A DNA stretch of 64,000 nt from the NCBI GenBank assembly GCA_019218415.1, contig JAHUUL010000005.1, positions 37,209 to 101,208 on the forward strand, given 5' to 3'. The position numbers were made by a program, and so were the translations under genes. Source of the DNA: Dermabacteraceae bacterium TAE3-ERU27 (GTDB lineage Bacteria > Actinomycetota > Actinomycetes > Actinomycetales > Dermabacteraceae). A model generated the notes under the pieces. The model worked only from the letters and a program-made list of their open reading frames with translations, was not told the origin of the DNA and searched no databases. Positions 45,062 through 53,208 of this stretch are shown here, in pieces; position 1 is the stretch's first letter; every line of letters begins with the position of its first letter.

Positions 45062-45790
45062 TTAGGATTCCTCGCCGGAAACCGTTTCCCCTTCGATCTC
45101 GGGGTTCTGCTGCGCCACGGAGGCGAACACCTGGCGCTGCGCGGCGATCACGGACTTCGCGATCATGTGGTTGCCGACGCCGCCCACCACGGCACCAACG
45201 CCGAACGGTAGGAGCCGACCGAACCAGACGCTACCGAGCTTGGTCGCAACCTTACGCTGCAGCCACTTCTTGGCCTGGCGATTTACCGCGTTAAGCACCA
45301 CCGGGGGCACGTTTCCGCCCAGCAGGGTCTCCCACTGCACGCCCTGCTTGCCGAGGGCCTTGGTCATGATCTTCGCGCCCTCTTCGCCGCCCAGCAGCGC
45401 CATCGTCACCGTCTGGCGCTGGCTCGCGTCGGCCATGTCTACGCCGTAGATTTCCGCCACCGCGAGGGTCAAGAAAGCGCACCCTTCCGCGAAGGCCACG
45501 CCCTCACCGGCGGTCAGCGCCACCGCGCTCGCGGTTCCGACCACGGGAAGCGCTGCCACGCCACCGATGCCCGCGCCGGTGGCGGTCATCAGTTTGCGGA
45601 ACTTGTCTTCCACCGCGGTGTGGAGCTGTTCGTTGTTCCAGTCGGGGTGCTTATCGCGCAGCCGCTTCACGTAGCCGCGCGCGAGCGGTCCCTGCACCTT
45701 GAGGGCGGTATCGAGGATCTTCATCTGGTTCTGGCCCAGGATCTGCTGATTCTCGCCGCTTTCGGCGAGCTGCTTATTTTCTTCGCTCAT
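45062..45790 (-). CDS. Glycine-rich conserved membrane protein (tentatively EcsC-like)
   Basis: About 242 residues from the ATG at 45790 (GAGGAAG at good spacing; another ATG lies one codon upstream). The middle has two glycine/alanine-rich hydrophobic stretches (TGAGIGGVAALPVVGTASAV near 75-95, and FGVGAVVGGVGNHM near 200), separated by an amphipathic region with AEIYGVDMADASQRQ. This is reminiscent of EcsC-family proteins, but I cannot confirm it. The open frame continues far upstream into def and is rejected there. Lies 31 bases after def on the same strand. Confidence 0.65.
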   Translation of the reverse strand: MSEENKQLAESGENQQILGQNQMKILDTALKVQGPLARGYVKRLRDKHPDWNNEQLHTAVEDKFRKLMTATGAGIGGVAALPVVGTASAVALTAGEGVAFAEGCAFLTLAVAEIYGVDMADASQRQTVTMALLGGEEGAKIMTKALGKQGVQWETLLGGNVPPVVLNAVNRQAKKWLQRKVATKLGSVWFGRLLPFGVGAVVGGVGNHMIAKSVIAAQRQVFASVAQQNPEIEGETVSGEES

Positions 45791-45821
45791 CATTTCTTCC
45801 TCAGCTTTAGGCGGGACGCGC

Positions 45822-46466
45822 CTACTGTACCCAGACTCCGCCGTTTTCGGCGGCGCGGGTGACGTCACCGGAGAGCCCGAGTCGTTTACAGGCCGACTCC
45901 AGATCCGGCATGCGCGTGACGTACTCCTCATAGACGAGCGAACGCGGCACAGCCTCATCGTGACACAGGACACCCGAGAGGTGATCGGTTTCGTGCTGCA
46001 CGATCCGGGCGGGCCAGCCGTGCATGTCCGCCGAATGTTCACGCAGCGTGCCGTCGGCATCCCGTACCAGGCAGGTGAAAGCGACCGAGGTGGCCCTCGG
46101 CACGATGGAGCGCAGGCCGTCCATCGAAAGGCAGCCCTCCCAGGCATAGGCACGCTCCCCATCCAGCGCCCGATAGGTCGGGTTAAGCACCGTGAGCAGC
46201 GGCAGGGGGTCTTCCGGGTCGTCGTGTTCCATGACCGCGAGCCGGAGGGGAATCCCGACCTGGGGCGCCGCCAGGCCCACACCGGGGGCGTCGCGCATCG
46301 TCACGATCATGCATTCCACTAGCTGCGCGAGGACCTCGTCGGAAAGCTGCCCGGCCCAGTCCTGGGAGCGCCTGCGCAGGGCGGGATGCCCGGCCTGCAC
46401 GATGGGCAGCACGCCCGCACCGTCGCGCCGGTCGAGAATTTTTTTTGTGAGGGTGGACAGATCCAT
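45822..46466 (-). CDS. def: Peptide deformylase
   Basis: Removes the formyl group from new proteins. 214 residues. The three motifs are intact: GVGLAAPQVG, WEGCLSM and QHETDHLSG, whose Cys and two His bind the metal. The protein is slightly longer than the ~170-190 typical, with a C-terminal extension. Another def may exist elsewhere, as is common. Start ATG at 46466, divergent from the ABC ATPase gene. Confidence 0.93.
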   Translation of the reverse strand: MDLSTLTKKILDRRDGAGVLPIVQAGHPALRRRSQDWAGQLSDEVLAQLVECMIVTMRDAPGVGLAAPQVGIPLRLAVMEHDDPEDPLPLLTVLNPTYRALDGERAYAWEGCLSMDGLRSIVPRATSVAFTCLVRDADGTLREHSADMHGWPARIVQHETDHLSGVLCHDEAVPRSLVYEEYVTRMPDLESACKRLGLSGDVTRAAENGGVWVQ

Positions 46467-46612
46467 GCCGAGTCCTATTCGATTCGTGGGTATAGTTCAA
46501 AGCGTCGGTCACCGTTAACCACGGGCCGATGTTCGTCGGAGTTTTTTGACGGACTCACTTCACAACGGATCGTCCGGCACGTACCTGCCGGTGAAGGGAA
46601 GGTAAGTCTCCT

Positions 46613-47698
46613 ATGGCTACCGTAACTTTTGATAACGCAAGCCGCATCTACCCGGGCACTGAGCGCCCCGCGGTCGACTCCCTCAACATCGAGATCGCCG
46701 ATGGCGAATTCCTCGTTCTGGTCGGCCCCTCCGGCTGCGGTAAATCCACCTCTCTGCGTATGCTCGCGGGTCTCGAAGAGATCGACGCGGGCCGCATCCT
46801 GATCGGCGATCGCGACGTCACCAACGTTCCGCCGAAGGATCGCGATATCGCGATGGTGTTCCAGAACTACGCTCTCTACCCGCACATGACTGTCGCCCAG
46901 AACATGGGCTTCGCGCTGAAGATCGCGGGCACCCCGAAGGACGAGACCCGTAAGCGCGTCGAAGAGGCCGCGAAGATCCTCGACCTCACCGAATACCTGG
47001 ATCGCAAGCCGAAGGCTCTCTCCGGTGGCCAGCGCCAGCGCGTCGCCATGGGCCGCGCGATCGTGCGCTCCCCCCAGGTGTTCCTGATGGACGAGCCGCT
47101 CTCCAACCTGGACGCGAAGCTGCGTGTTTCGACCCGTACCCAGATCGCGTCGCTCCAGCGCCGCCTGGGCGTCACCACCGTCTACGTCACCCACGACCAG
47201 ACCGAGGCCATGACCATGGGCGATCGCGTCGCGGTGCTGAAGGACGGCGTGCTGCAGCAGGTGGACACCCCCCGCCGCATGTACGATCACCCGAACAACG
47301 TGTTCGTCGCGGGCTTCATCGGCTCCCCGGCCATGAACCTGATCGATCAGCCCCTCTCCGAGGGCGGCGTGAACTTCGGCGGCTCCCTGCTGCCGGTGGA
47401 TCGCAGCACCCTCTCCGGCACCGGCCAGAGCACCGTCACCGTGGGCGTGCGCCCCGAGGACCTGGAGCTGACCGGCGAAGGCCAGGGCCTCCCGGTAGAG
47501 GTTGACGTGGTCGAGGAACTCGGCGCCGACGCTTACGTTTACGGTCGCCTGGCCGGTAGCGATCCGTCGGCCAAGCCGATCATCGCGCGCGTTGACGGCC
47601 GCCGCCCCCCGATGAAGGGCGAGACGGTTCACTTCATGCCGAAGCAGGGCCACGTGCACCTGTTCGACGTGGAGTCCGGCAAGCGCCTCGGCGACTGA
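46613..47698 (+). CDS. Sugar-type ABC transporter ATPase (UgpC/MsiK family)
   Basis: Energises one or several carbohydrate ABC importers; MsiK of Streptomyces serves many. 361 residues. Walker A GPSGCGKST near 43, signature LSGGQRQRVAMGRA near 134, Walker B VFLMDEPLSNLDAKL near 155, and a C-terminal TOBE regulatory domain (about 240-361). It is encoded apart from permease genes, which supports a shared MsiK-type ATPase. The codon bias is strong, suggesting high expression. Followed by a terminator, then the DUF4032 gene. Confidence 0.92.
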   Translation: MATVTFDNASRIYPGTERPAVDSLNIEIADGEFLVLVGPSGCGKSTSLRMLAGLEEIDAGRILIGDRDVTNVPPKDRDIAMVFQNYALYPHMTVAQNMGFALKIAGTPKDETRKRVEEAAKILDLTEYLDRKPKALSGGQRQRVAMGRAIVRSPQVFLMDEPLSNLDAKLRVSTRTQIASLQRRLGVTTVYVTHDQTEAMTMGDRVAVLKDGVLQQVDTPRRMYDHPNNVFVAGFIGSPAMNLIDQPLSEGGVNFGGSLLPVDRSTLSGTGQSTVTVGVRPEDLELTGEGQGLPVEVDVVEELGADAYVYGRLAGSDPSAKPIIARVDGRRPPMKGETVHFMPKQGHVHLFDVESGKRLGD

Positions 47699-47720
47699 TA
47701 AGCGACCGTAGCTTTTTAGG

Positions 47721-47757
47721 GCACGGGGTCGTCGCGCTTTGCGCGGCGGCCCCGTGC
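47721..47757 (+). terminator. Terminator after the ABC ATPase gene
   Basis: GCACGGGG (47721-47728) pairs with CCCCGTGC (47750-47757), with further pairing inside (GCGC/GCGC around a TTT loop); followed by TTTATG. Confidence 0.8.
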
Positions 47758-47827
47758 TTTATGTCTTTACACCAACACTTAACGCGGCCCCTTATGCCGC
47801 AGGCGACGAACGTGAGATTATAGGGTC

Positions 47828-49075
47828 ATGCAGAATTTGGAGATCACGGCCGTCCGCGCGGACCCGGCTCTCCTTGACCTGCCCTGGGACACGCCGCTCG
47901 AGGACTGGCCCGAGGATATGCTGGCGGCGCTGCCGCGCGGCATCTCCCGCCACGTGGTGCGGTTCGTGCGCGTCTCCCACCGGGTCCTTGCCCTCAAAGA
48001 GATCAACGCCCGCCTAGCGCGCAGCGAATACGAAATGCTGCGCGTGCTCAACAAGCTAAAGGTTCCCTCCGTGGAACCCTTTGGCGTGGTCTCCGGGCGT
48101 ACCGACGCGCAGGGCAATCCCCTGGACGCCGTCCTGATCACCCGGCACCTGCAGTTCTCCCTGCCTTTCCGTGCCGTTTTCGCGCAGCTCAGCAAGCCCG
48201 ATACGGCTCGCAGGCTGATCGACGCCCTGGCGGTCCTGATGGTGCGCGTGCACCTGGAGGGCTTCTACTGGGGGGATGTTTCGCTCTCCAACACACTCTT
48301 CAGGCGTGACGCCGGTGCCTTCGCCGCCTATCTGGTGGACGCCGAAACCGGCACCCTCTACGAGCAGCTTTCCGACGGTCAGCGCAACTATGACGTGGAC
48401 CTGGCACGCACCAACATCATCGGCGAAATGATGGACCTGCAGGCGGGCGAGCTCATCGGGGAAGAGATCGACGTCATCGCGGTCGGCGACTACCTGGTGG
48501 AACGCTACAACGAACTGTGGTCTGCCCTCACCGAACGGGAAAGTTTTTCCGCGCAGGAAAAGTGGCGGGTTGCGGCGCGCATAGAACGCCTCAACGAGCT
48601 GGGCTTCGACGTGGACGAACTGGAGATCACCACCGACCTCGGCGGCACCACCGTCTCCATCCAGCCCAAGGTGGTTGACGCCGGACACCACGCCCGCCGC
48701 CTGATGCGGCTGACGGGTATCGACGCGCAGGAAAACCAGGCCCGCAGGCTGCTAAACGACCTTGACCACTACCGCGCGATCACCGATCAGCAGGCGGAAG
48801 AGGAAGAGTTCGTGGCTCACGAGTGGCTGCAAAACCAGTACGAACCGGTGGTGCGCGCCATTCCCCGCGATATGCGCGCGAAGCTAGAACCGGCCGAGTT
48901 CTATCACGAACTGCTAGAGCACAAGTGGTACCTGTCCCAGGCCAAGGGACGCGACGTACCCATGAGCGATACGGTGACCGATTACATCGACCGAGTGCTG
49001 CGCTACCGGCCGGACGAGAAGCAGCTCGTCACCTCCGAGACCTCCGCCATCCCGATCTTCATGCAGGGGCTGTAA
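47828..49075 (+). CDS. DUF4032 protein with kinase-like fold
   Basis: 415 residues. The N-terminal ~220 residues resemble the lipopolysaccharide-kinase-like part: ALKEINARLARSEYEML supplies a lysine and glutamate pair, and YWGDVSLSNTLF (near 148) and VDAETG (near 175) look like the catalytic and metal loops of protein-kinase-like enzymes. The C-terminal half carries DUF4032. The family is actinobacterial and often next to the MsiK gene, as here. Substrate unknown; kinase activity is inferred from motifs. Confidence 0.8.
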   Translation: MQNLEITAVRADPALLDLPWDTPLEDWPEDMLAALPRGISRHVVRFVRVSHRVLALKEINARLARSEYEMLRVLNKLKVPSVEPFGVVSGRTDAQGNPLDAVLITRHLQFSLPFRAVFAQLSKPDTARRLIDALAVLMVRVHLEGFYWGDVSLSNTLFRRDAGAFAAYLVDAETGTLYEQLSDGQRNYDVDLARTNIIGEMMDLQAGELIGEEIDVIAVGDYLVERYNELWSALTERESFSAQEKWRVAARIERLNELGFDVDELEITTDLGGTTVSIQPKVVDAGHHARRLMRLTGIDAQENQARRLLNDLDHYRAITDQQAEEEEFVAHEWLQNQYEPVVRAIPRDMRAKLEPAEFYHELLEHKWYLSQAKGRDVPMSDTVTDYIDRVLRYRPDEKQLVTSETSAIPIFMQGL

Positions 49076-49108
49076 CGGCACCCGCCGCACGGTCTGCAAT
49101 TAGGGAGT

Positions 49109-49152
49109 AAAAAGCGAGGTAACCAGCTGTTTCAGCCGGTTACCTCGCTTTT
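49109..49152. terminator. Bidirectional terminator between the DUF4032 gene and rlmB
   Basis: AAAAAGCGAGGTAACC (49109-49124) pairs with GGTTACCTCGCTTTT (49138-49152). A-run and T-run flank the stem. Confidence 0.9.
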
Positions 49153-49172
49153 ACTATCTGCTCTGACGCGCT

Positions 49173-50135
49173 TTAGGCGATGCCCTTTTCTGCGCGCGCG
49201 GTAGCGACGTCGTAAAGCACGATGGAGGTCGCCACGGAAGCGTTGAGCGATTCGGTTTCGCTGCTCATCGGGATGCTAACGATCTGATCGGCGCTCTCCC
49301 GTGTCAGGCGGGACAGGCCGCGCCCTTCGCTGCCCACGACCACGACCACCGGTTCGGTCCCGAGCTGGCATTCCCGCGAGGTAACGTCCCCGCCGGCGTC
49401 CAGGCCCAGCACGAACACGCCGCGCTCCTTGAGTTCCTTCAGGGTACGATTCAGGTTCGTCACCTGCGCTACGCGCACGCGCGCGGCCGCTCCCGCCGCC
49501 ACCTTCCAGACGGAGGCGGTCATGCCGACGCTGCGGCGTTCGGGCAGGATCACGCCGTGCGCGCCGAACGCGCCCGCGCTACGCAGCACCGCACCGAGGT
49601 TACGCGGATCGGTCACGCCGTCGAGCGCGATCAGCAGCGGGGCCTCGAAGCGATCGCCCGCGATCTTCAGGAGCTCGTCCACGTCCGCGTAGCTGTAGGC
49701 CGGGATCTTCAGCGCGATCCCCTGGTGCACGGAATGGTTCGTCATCCGATCCAGGTCGTGGCGCGAAACCTCCAGCAGCGGCAGGCGCTTAGCCGAAGCG
49801 ATGCGCAGGATTTCCCGTACGCGATCGTCGGCGTCGATCTTGTTCATGACGTACAGCTCTAGCGCCGGGATGTCCTCGCGCAGCGCCTCCAGCACGGAGT
49901 TACGCCCCGTTACAAAGTCGGGACCGTTCGGGCGGGGCTTGCCTCCCCCGCTGCGTTCCGGCCCCTTGGGGGGCTTGTTTCCCTTGTAGGCCTTGTGTGC
50001 CGGGCGGTCTTCCGCCTTGGGCGTGGGGCCGCGTCCCTCCAGGCCACGGCGACGTACGCCACCGCTGCCCACGGTACGGGCCTTCTTAGAGCCCGCCTTT
50101 CGCACGGCTCCGCGCCGCTGCGAGTTTCCTGCCAT
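49173..50135 (-). CDS. rlmB: 23S rRNA (guanosine-2'-O)-methyltransferase (RlmB/TrmH family)
   Basis: SPOUT methyltransferase using SAM, most likely on G2251 of 23S rRNA. 320 residues. A basic, low-complexity N-terminal tail (about 1-75, KKARTVGSGGVRRRG style) is followed by a substrate-binding domain starting DFVTGRNSVLEAL and the knotted catalytic domain with VVVVGSEGRGLSRL and SIPMSSETESLNASVA. The tail is typical of actinobacterial members. AGGAGA precedes the ATG. Encoded directly after cysS, as is usual. Confidence 0.9.
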   Translation of the reverse strand: MAGNSQRRGAVRKAGSKKARTVGSGGVRRRGLEGRGPTPKAEDRPAHKAYKGNKPPKGPERSGGGKPRPNGPDFVTGRNSVLEALREDIPALELYVMNKIDADDRVREILRIASAKRLPLLEVSRHDLDRMTNHSVHQGIALKIPAYSYADVDELLKIAGDRFEAPLLIALDGVTDPRNLGAVLRSAGAFGAHGVILPERRSVGMTASVWKVAAGAAARVRVAQVTNLNRTLKELKERGVFVLGLDAGGDVTSRECQLGTEPVVVVVGSEGRGLSRLTRESADQIVSIPMSSETESLNASVATSIVLYDVATARAEKGIA

Positions 50136-50153
50136 TTTCTTATCTCCTAATGT

Positions 50154-51560
50154 TTAAGATTCGATGCTCCAACGCGCCCCGTTCGCGCCGTCCTCCACGC
50201 GGATGCCCGCGTTTTGGAGCGCGTCACGGATAGCGTCGGCGCGTGCCCAGTCCTTCGCCGCGCGCGCTTCGGCGCGCTGCGCGATCTGGGATGCGACCAG
50301 GGCCCCCAGCGCCCGCAGGGCGGTATCGTCACCGCCGCCGGTGCTGCGCCAGTGTTCGTGCAGCGGGTCCAGGCCAAAGACGTCGAGCATGCCGCGCACC
50401 TCAGCCAGTTTTTCAGATACCGCGGCGGCGTCGTTACCGGAGAGCGCGGCGTTCAGCGCGGTGATTCCCCGGTGTACCTCCGCCATTGCCCCGGCGGCGT
50501 TGAGGTTGTCGTTCATCGCCAGGGTAAACGCCTCCGGCAGATCCTTTGCCGTCAGCAGTTCCACCCCGTCGGTTTCGCTGGCGCGCTTCACCGTGGCGCA
50601 GAAGCGTCCCCAAACGGTTTCGGCCTCCGCGATGGAATCCGCGTTGAACTCCAGGGTCGCGCCGTACGAGGCACTCACCAGCGCCAGGCGCACAGCGGCC
50701 GCGGAGTGCTTGCTGAGCACGTCCTCGGCGGTAATGAAGTTGTTGAGGCTCTTGCCCATCTTCATGCCGTCCACGGTGACCAGGCCGGAATGCAGCCACA
50801 GGTTCGCGAAGCCGTAGCCTGCGGCCCAGGACTGCGCCTGTTCGTTTTCGTGGTGCGGGAAGCGCAGGTCTAGCCCGCCGCCGTGGATGTCGAACGCTTC
50901 GCCCAGGTACTTCTTTGCCATGGCGGAGCATTCCAGGTGCCAGCCGGGCCTGCCGCGTCCCCACGGGGTCGGCCAGGAAGCGCTCTCGGGTTCGTCTGCC
51001 TTCGCGGATTTCCAGAGGGCAAAATCGGCCGGGTTGCGCTTGCCCGCCTCCGCCTCGCCACCGTCCTGCATGGCGTTTACGTCCTGCCTGGTCAGCGCGC
51101 CATAGCGGGGGAAGCTGTGCACGTCGAAATAGACGTTACCGTTGCCGTCCGGGTAGGCATGGCCGCGCTCTATCAGGCGCTGCATGAACTCGATCATTTC
51201 CGGCACGTGCCCGGTGGCGCGCGGCTCGTAGTCGGGCCGACGCGCTCCCAGCGCGTCCATTACCCGGCCAAACTCCAGTTCGTGACGCAGCGACCAGGCC
51301 CACCATTCGGCGCCGTTTTCCTTCGCCTTCGCGAGGATCTTGTCGTCTATGTCGGTCACGTTGCGGACGTAGGTGACCCGATACCCGCTGTGCTCCAGCC
51401 AACGCACCAAAACATCGAATGCCAGGAAGGTGCGCAGATGCCCCAGGTGCGGGCTCGACTGGGTGGTCGGGCCACACACGTAGATAGCTACCTGCCCCTC
51501 CTGCAAAGGAGTAAAAGGCGTGTTGGTACGGGATGCGGAGTCATACAGGTGAAGTGTCAC
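50154..51560 (-). CDS. cysS: Cysteinyl-tRNA synthetase
   Basis: Charges tRNA-Cys. 468 residues. HLGH (38-41) is the HIGH motif, C29 begins the zinc site, and KMGKS at 267-271 is the KMSKS loop. A cysteine-containing CSAMAKKYLG and HHENEQAQS supply further zinc ligands. GTG/ATG choice: the ATG at 51560 fits known N-termini. The MshC paralogue of mycothiol synthesis is excluded because it lacks the anticodon-domain length seen here. Followed by rlmB after 18 bases. Confidence 0.95.
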   Translation of the reverse strand: MTLHLYDSASRTNTPFTPLQEGQVAIYVCGPTTQSSPHLGHLRTFLAFDVLVRWLEHSGYRVTYVRNVTDIDDKILAKAKENGAEWWAWSLRHELEFGRVMDALGARRPDYEPRATGHVPEMIEFMQRLIERGHAYPDGNGNVYFDVHSFPRYGALTRQDVNAMQDGGEAEAGKRNPADFALWKSAKADEPESASWPTPWGRGRPGWHLECSAMAKKYLGEAFDIHGGGLDLRFPHHENEQAQSWAAGYGFANLWLHSGLVTVDGMKMGKSLNNFITAEDVLSKHSAAAVRLALVSASYGATLEFNADSIAEAETVWGRFCATVKRASETDGVELLTAKDLPEAFTLAMNDNLNAAGAMAEVHRGITALNAALSGNDAAAVSEKLAEVRGMLDVFGLDPLHEHWRSTGGGDDTALRALGALVASQIAQRAEARAAKDWARADAIRDALQNAGIRVEDGANGARWSIES

Positions 51561-51583
51561 CTCTCCAGGGTATCCCGAATAGC

Positions 51584-51622
51584 GAAACGGCCGGCCCTAA
51601 ATGTTAGGGAACCGGCCGTTTC
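51584..51622. terminator. Terminator between the holin-like gene and cysS
   Basis: Stem 51584-51598 with 51606-51622 (GAAACGGCCGG with CCGGCCGTTTC, plus CCCT/AGGG), one small bulge. On the minus strand it follows the holin-like gene. Confidence 0.75.
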
Positions 51623-51637
51623 ACACGCTTGCGGAGG

Positions 51638-52120
51638 TTACTTTTCGACCTCTACCTGCTTGCCGTAAAGCTCTTCGAAAGCAGAATCGTAGTCACCGCG
51701 AGAGCTGCGCCCCTGTCCGCGCACGGCCTGCGCCGCACCTTTCACCGTGGAGATAGTGCGTTCGGGCGCCTGAATCGAAGTCACCTTCTTGTAGCCGATG
51801 AAGGCGGCCAGCGCCGCGATCAGCACCAGCACGGCGGTCACGATCAGGAAGGATGCCCAGCCGGGGAGGCCGGCCGCAACCAGGCCCCAGGCGAACGCGC
51901 ACAGCAGGGTGAACCAGGCACTGACCAGGAACACGGCGGCGACGATAAAACCGGCGGAGGCAATACCGGCGCGGATGCCCTGAACCTTCAGTTCCCGCTT
52001 TGCCAGATCTACTTCCTGGTGGACGATGCCAACCAGCTCGTTACGGATGGAAGAAACCAGCTCGCCGACGGTTCGCTGACCCAGCGAGGGCTTCGGCTGC
52101 TCGGGAGAGGAATTAATCAT
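51638..52120 (-). CDS. Small membrane protein of the actinobacterial holin-like family (Phage_holin_3_6)
   Basis: 160 residues from the ATG at 52120. An N-terminal soluble helix (TVGELVSSIRNELVGIVHQEVDLAKREL) precedes two membrane helices (about 58-82 and 88-112), followed by a charged tail ending YGKQVEVEK. This matches the superfamily that annotators call phage holin or DUF1469. Such genes are chromosomal in most actinobacteria and no phage genes surround it, so a prophage origin is not suggested. It lies downstream of the LacI-family gene with a 13-base gap, so likely cotranscribed. Confidence 0.75.
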   Translation of the reverse strand: MINSSPEQPKPSLGQRTVGELVSSIRNELVGIVHQEVDLAKRELKVQGIRAGIASAGFIVAAVFLVSAWFTLLCAFAWGLVAAGLPGWASFLIVTAVLVLIAALAAFIGYKKVTSIQAPERTISTVKGAAQAVRGQGRSSRGDYDSAFEELYGKQVEVEK

Positions 52121-52133
52121 GGTGTTGAGCCTA

Positions 52134-53204
52134 TCAGTCGACGTGAACACGCTGACGCTTGGGAGCGTCAACCCGCGGGCTAGCGGAGGTGGAGCGGCGC
52201 ACCACCAGTTCGGGGGCCACCGCGACGTCGCGCGGTTCCCCGTCAAAGCCGCCGATGCGTTCCACCAGGAACTGCGCGGCGATGGATCCCAGGCGGTCGG
52301 AGTTCGGGTCCACGCTGGTGAGCTGCGTGGTACCCGATGCCGCCATGGAGGTGTTGCCGTATCCCGAGATCGCGAGCTTGCTGGGCACGTCATAGCCAGC
52401 GTCCGTCGCGGCCGACAGCACGCCGAGCGCGCAGGGATCGTTGACGCAAGTGACGGCGGTCGGCGCGGAGAAGCCGCGCAGCAGCATGGAACCGGCGGTT
52501 ACCCCCACCTGCTCGGTGAAGTCGCCCGGTTCGACGCGGGCGTGATCGCCCAGGCCGTGGTGTTCCATCGCCTTGCGGAAAGCCTCCGCGCGTTCCTTGG
52601 CCACGGTGGAGCCGACGCCGCCGACGTGCGCGATGTTCTTGTGCCCCAGGCTGACCAGGTGAGAGATGATCAGGCCCATCCCGATCTCGTCGTCGATGCG
52701 CACGGTGTCGCAGCGACCGACGAGGTCACGGGAACCGCCCAGCGCCACCACGGGGGTGTCGCCGATGGCTTCCATGATGTTCTCGGTGTCGGCCAGATCG
52801 GAGATCAGGATGAAGCCGTCCACCCCGAGCGCGCGGATGCTGCGGATCGATTCGACGTCTGCCGCAATCGGGAATTCGGGCACGCGGCGGCGCGTCGGCG
52901 CCACAACCACGGAGCGCCCGGTCGCGGAAAGCTCGATACGGATGGCGCGCACCAGATCGGAGATCCAGGTGTTGCGCATGGTGTTGACCAGGATGGCAAC
53001 CACGCCGTTGCGGTGCTCCTCGGCCTCCACCTCGCTCAGCGGGTATCCGAGGCGTTCGGCGGCCTCTTTCGCGCGCTCCACCATCTTGGGCGAAATATCG
53101 GACTCACCGCGCAGCGCGCGCAGCGCCACCGCACTCGTGATGCCGAGGCTGCCGGCTACGTCCTTCAGGCTGGCGCGTTTCTGCGCGGGGGTTTTGTCAG
53201 TCAT
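52134..53204 (-). CDS. LacI-family regulator with atypical hinge
   Basis: 356 residues. The N-terminal HTH (SLKDVAGSLGITSAVALRAL) and the periplasmic-binding-protein-like core (from about 60: GVVAILVNTMRNTWI) are clear. The region that normally forms the hinge helix (a P-N-x-x-A-R-x-L pattern between the HTH and the core) reads YPLSEVEAEEHRNG and lacks those residues, so DNA recognition may differ from ordinary LacI proteins. Its ATG at 53204 lies 4 bases after the stop of the AcsA-like gene, whose last codons carry its Shine-Dalgarno (AGAAGTGAAGGA), so the two are coupled. Effector and targets unknown. Confidence 0.85.
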   Translation of the reverse strand: MTDKTPAQKRASLKDVAGSLGITSAVALRALRGESDISPKMVERAKEAAERLGYPLSEVEAEEHRNGVVAILVNTMRNTWISDLVRAIRIELSATGRSVVVAPTRRRVPEFPIAADVESIRSIRALGVDGFILISDLADTENIMEAIGDTPVVALGGSRDLVGRCDTVRIDDEIGMGLIISHLVSLGHKNIAHVGGVGSTVAKERAEAFRKAMEHHGLGDHARVEPGDFTEQVGVTAGSMLLRGFSAPTAVTCVNDPCALGVLSAATDAGYDVPSKLAISGYGNTSMAASGTTQLTSVDPNSDRLGSIAAQFLVERIGGFDGEPRDVAVAPELVVRRSTSASPRVDAPKRQRVHVD

Positions 53205-53208
53205 TCCT

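Noticed and set aside
51638..52120. Prophage remnant suggested by the holin-like protein
   Set aside because: This holin-like family is a normal chromosomal gene in actinobacteria; no other phage genes or att-like repeats are near.
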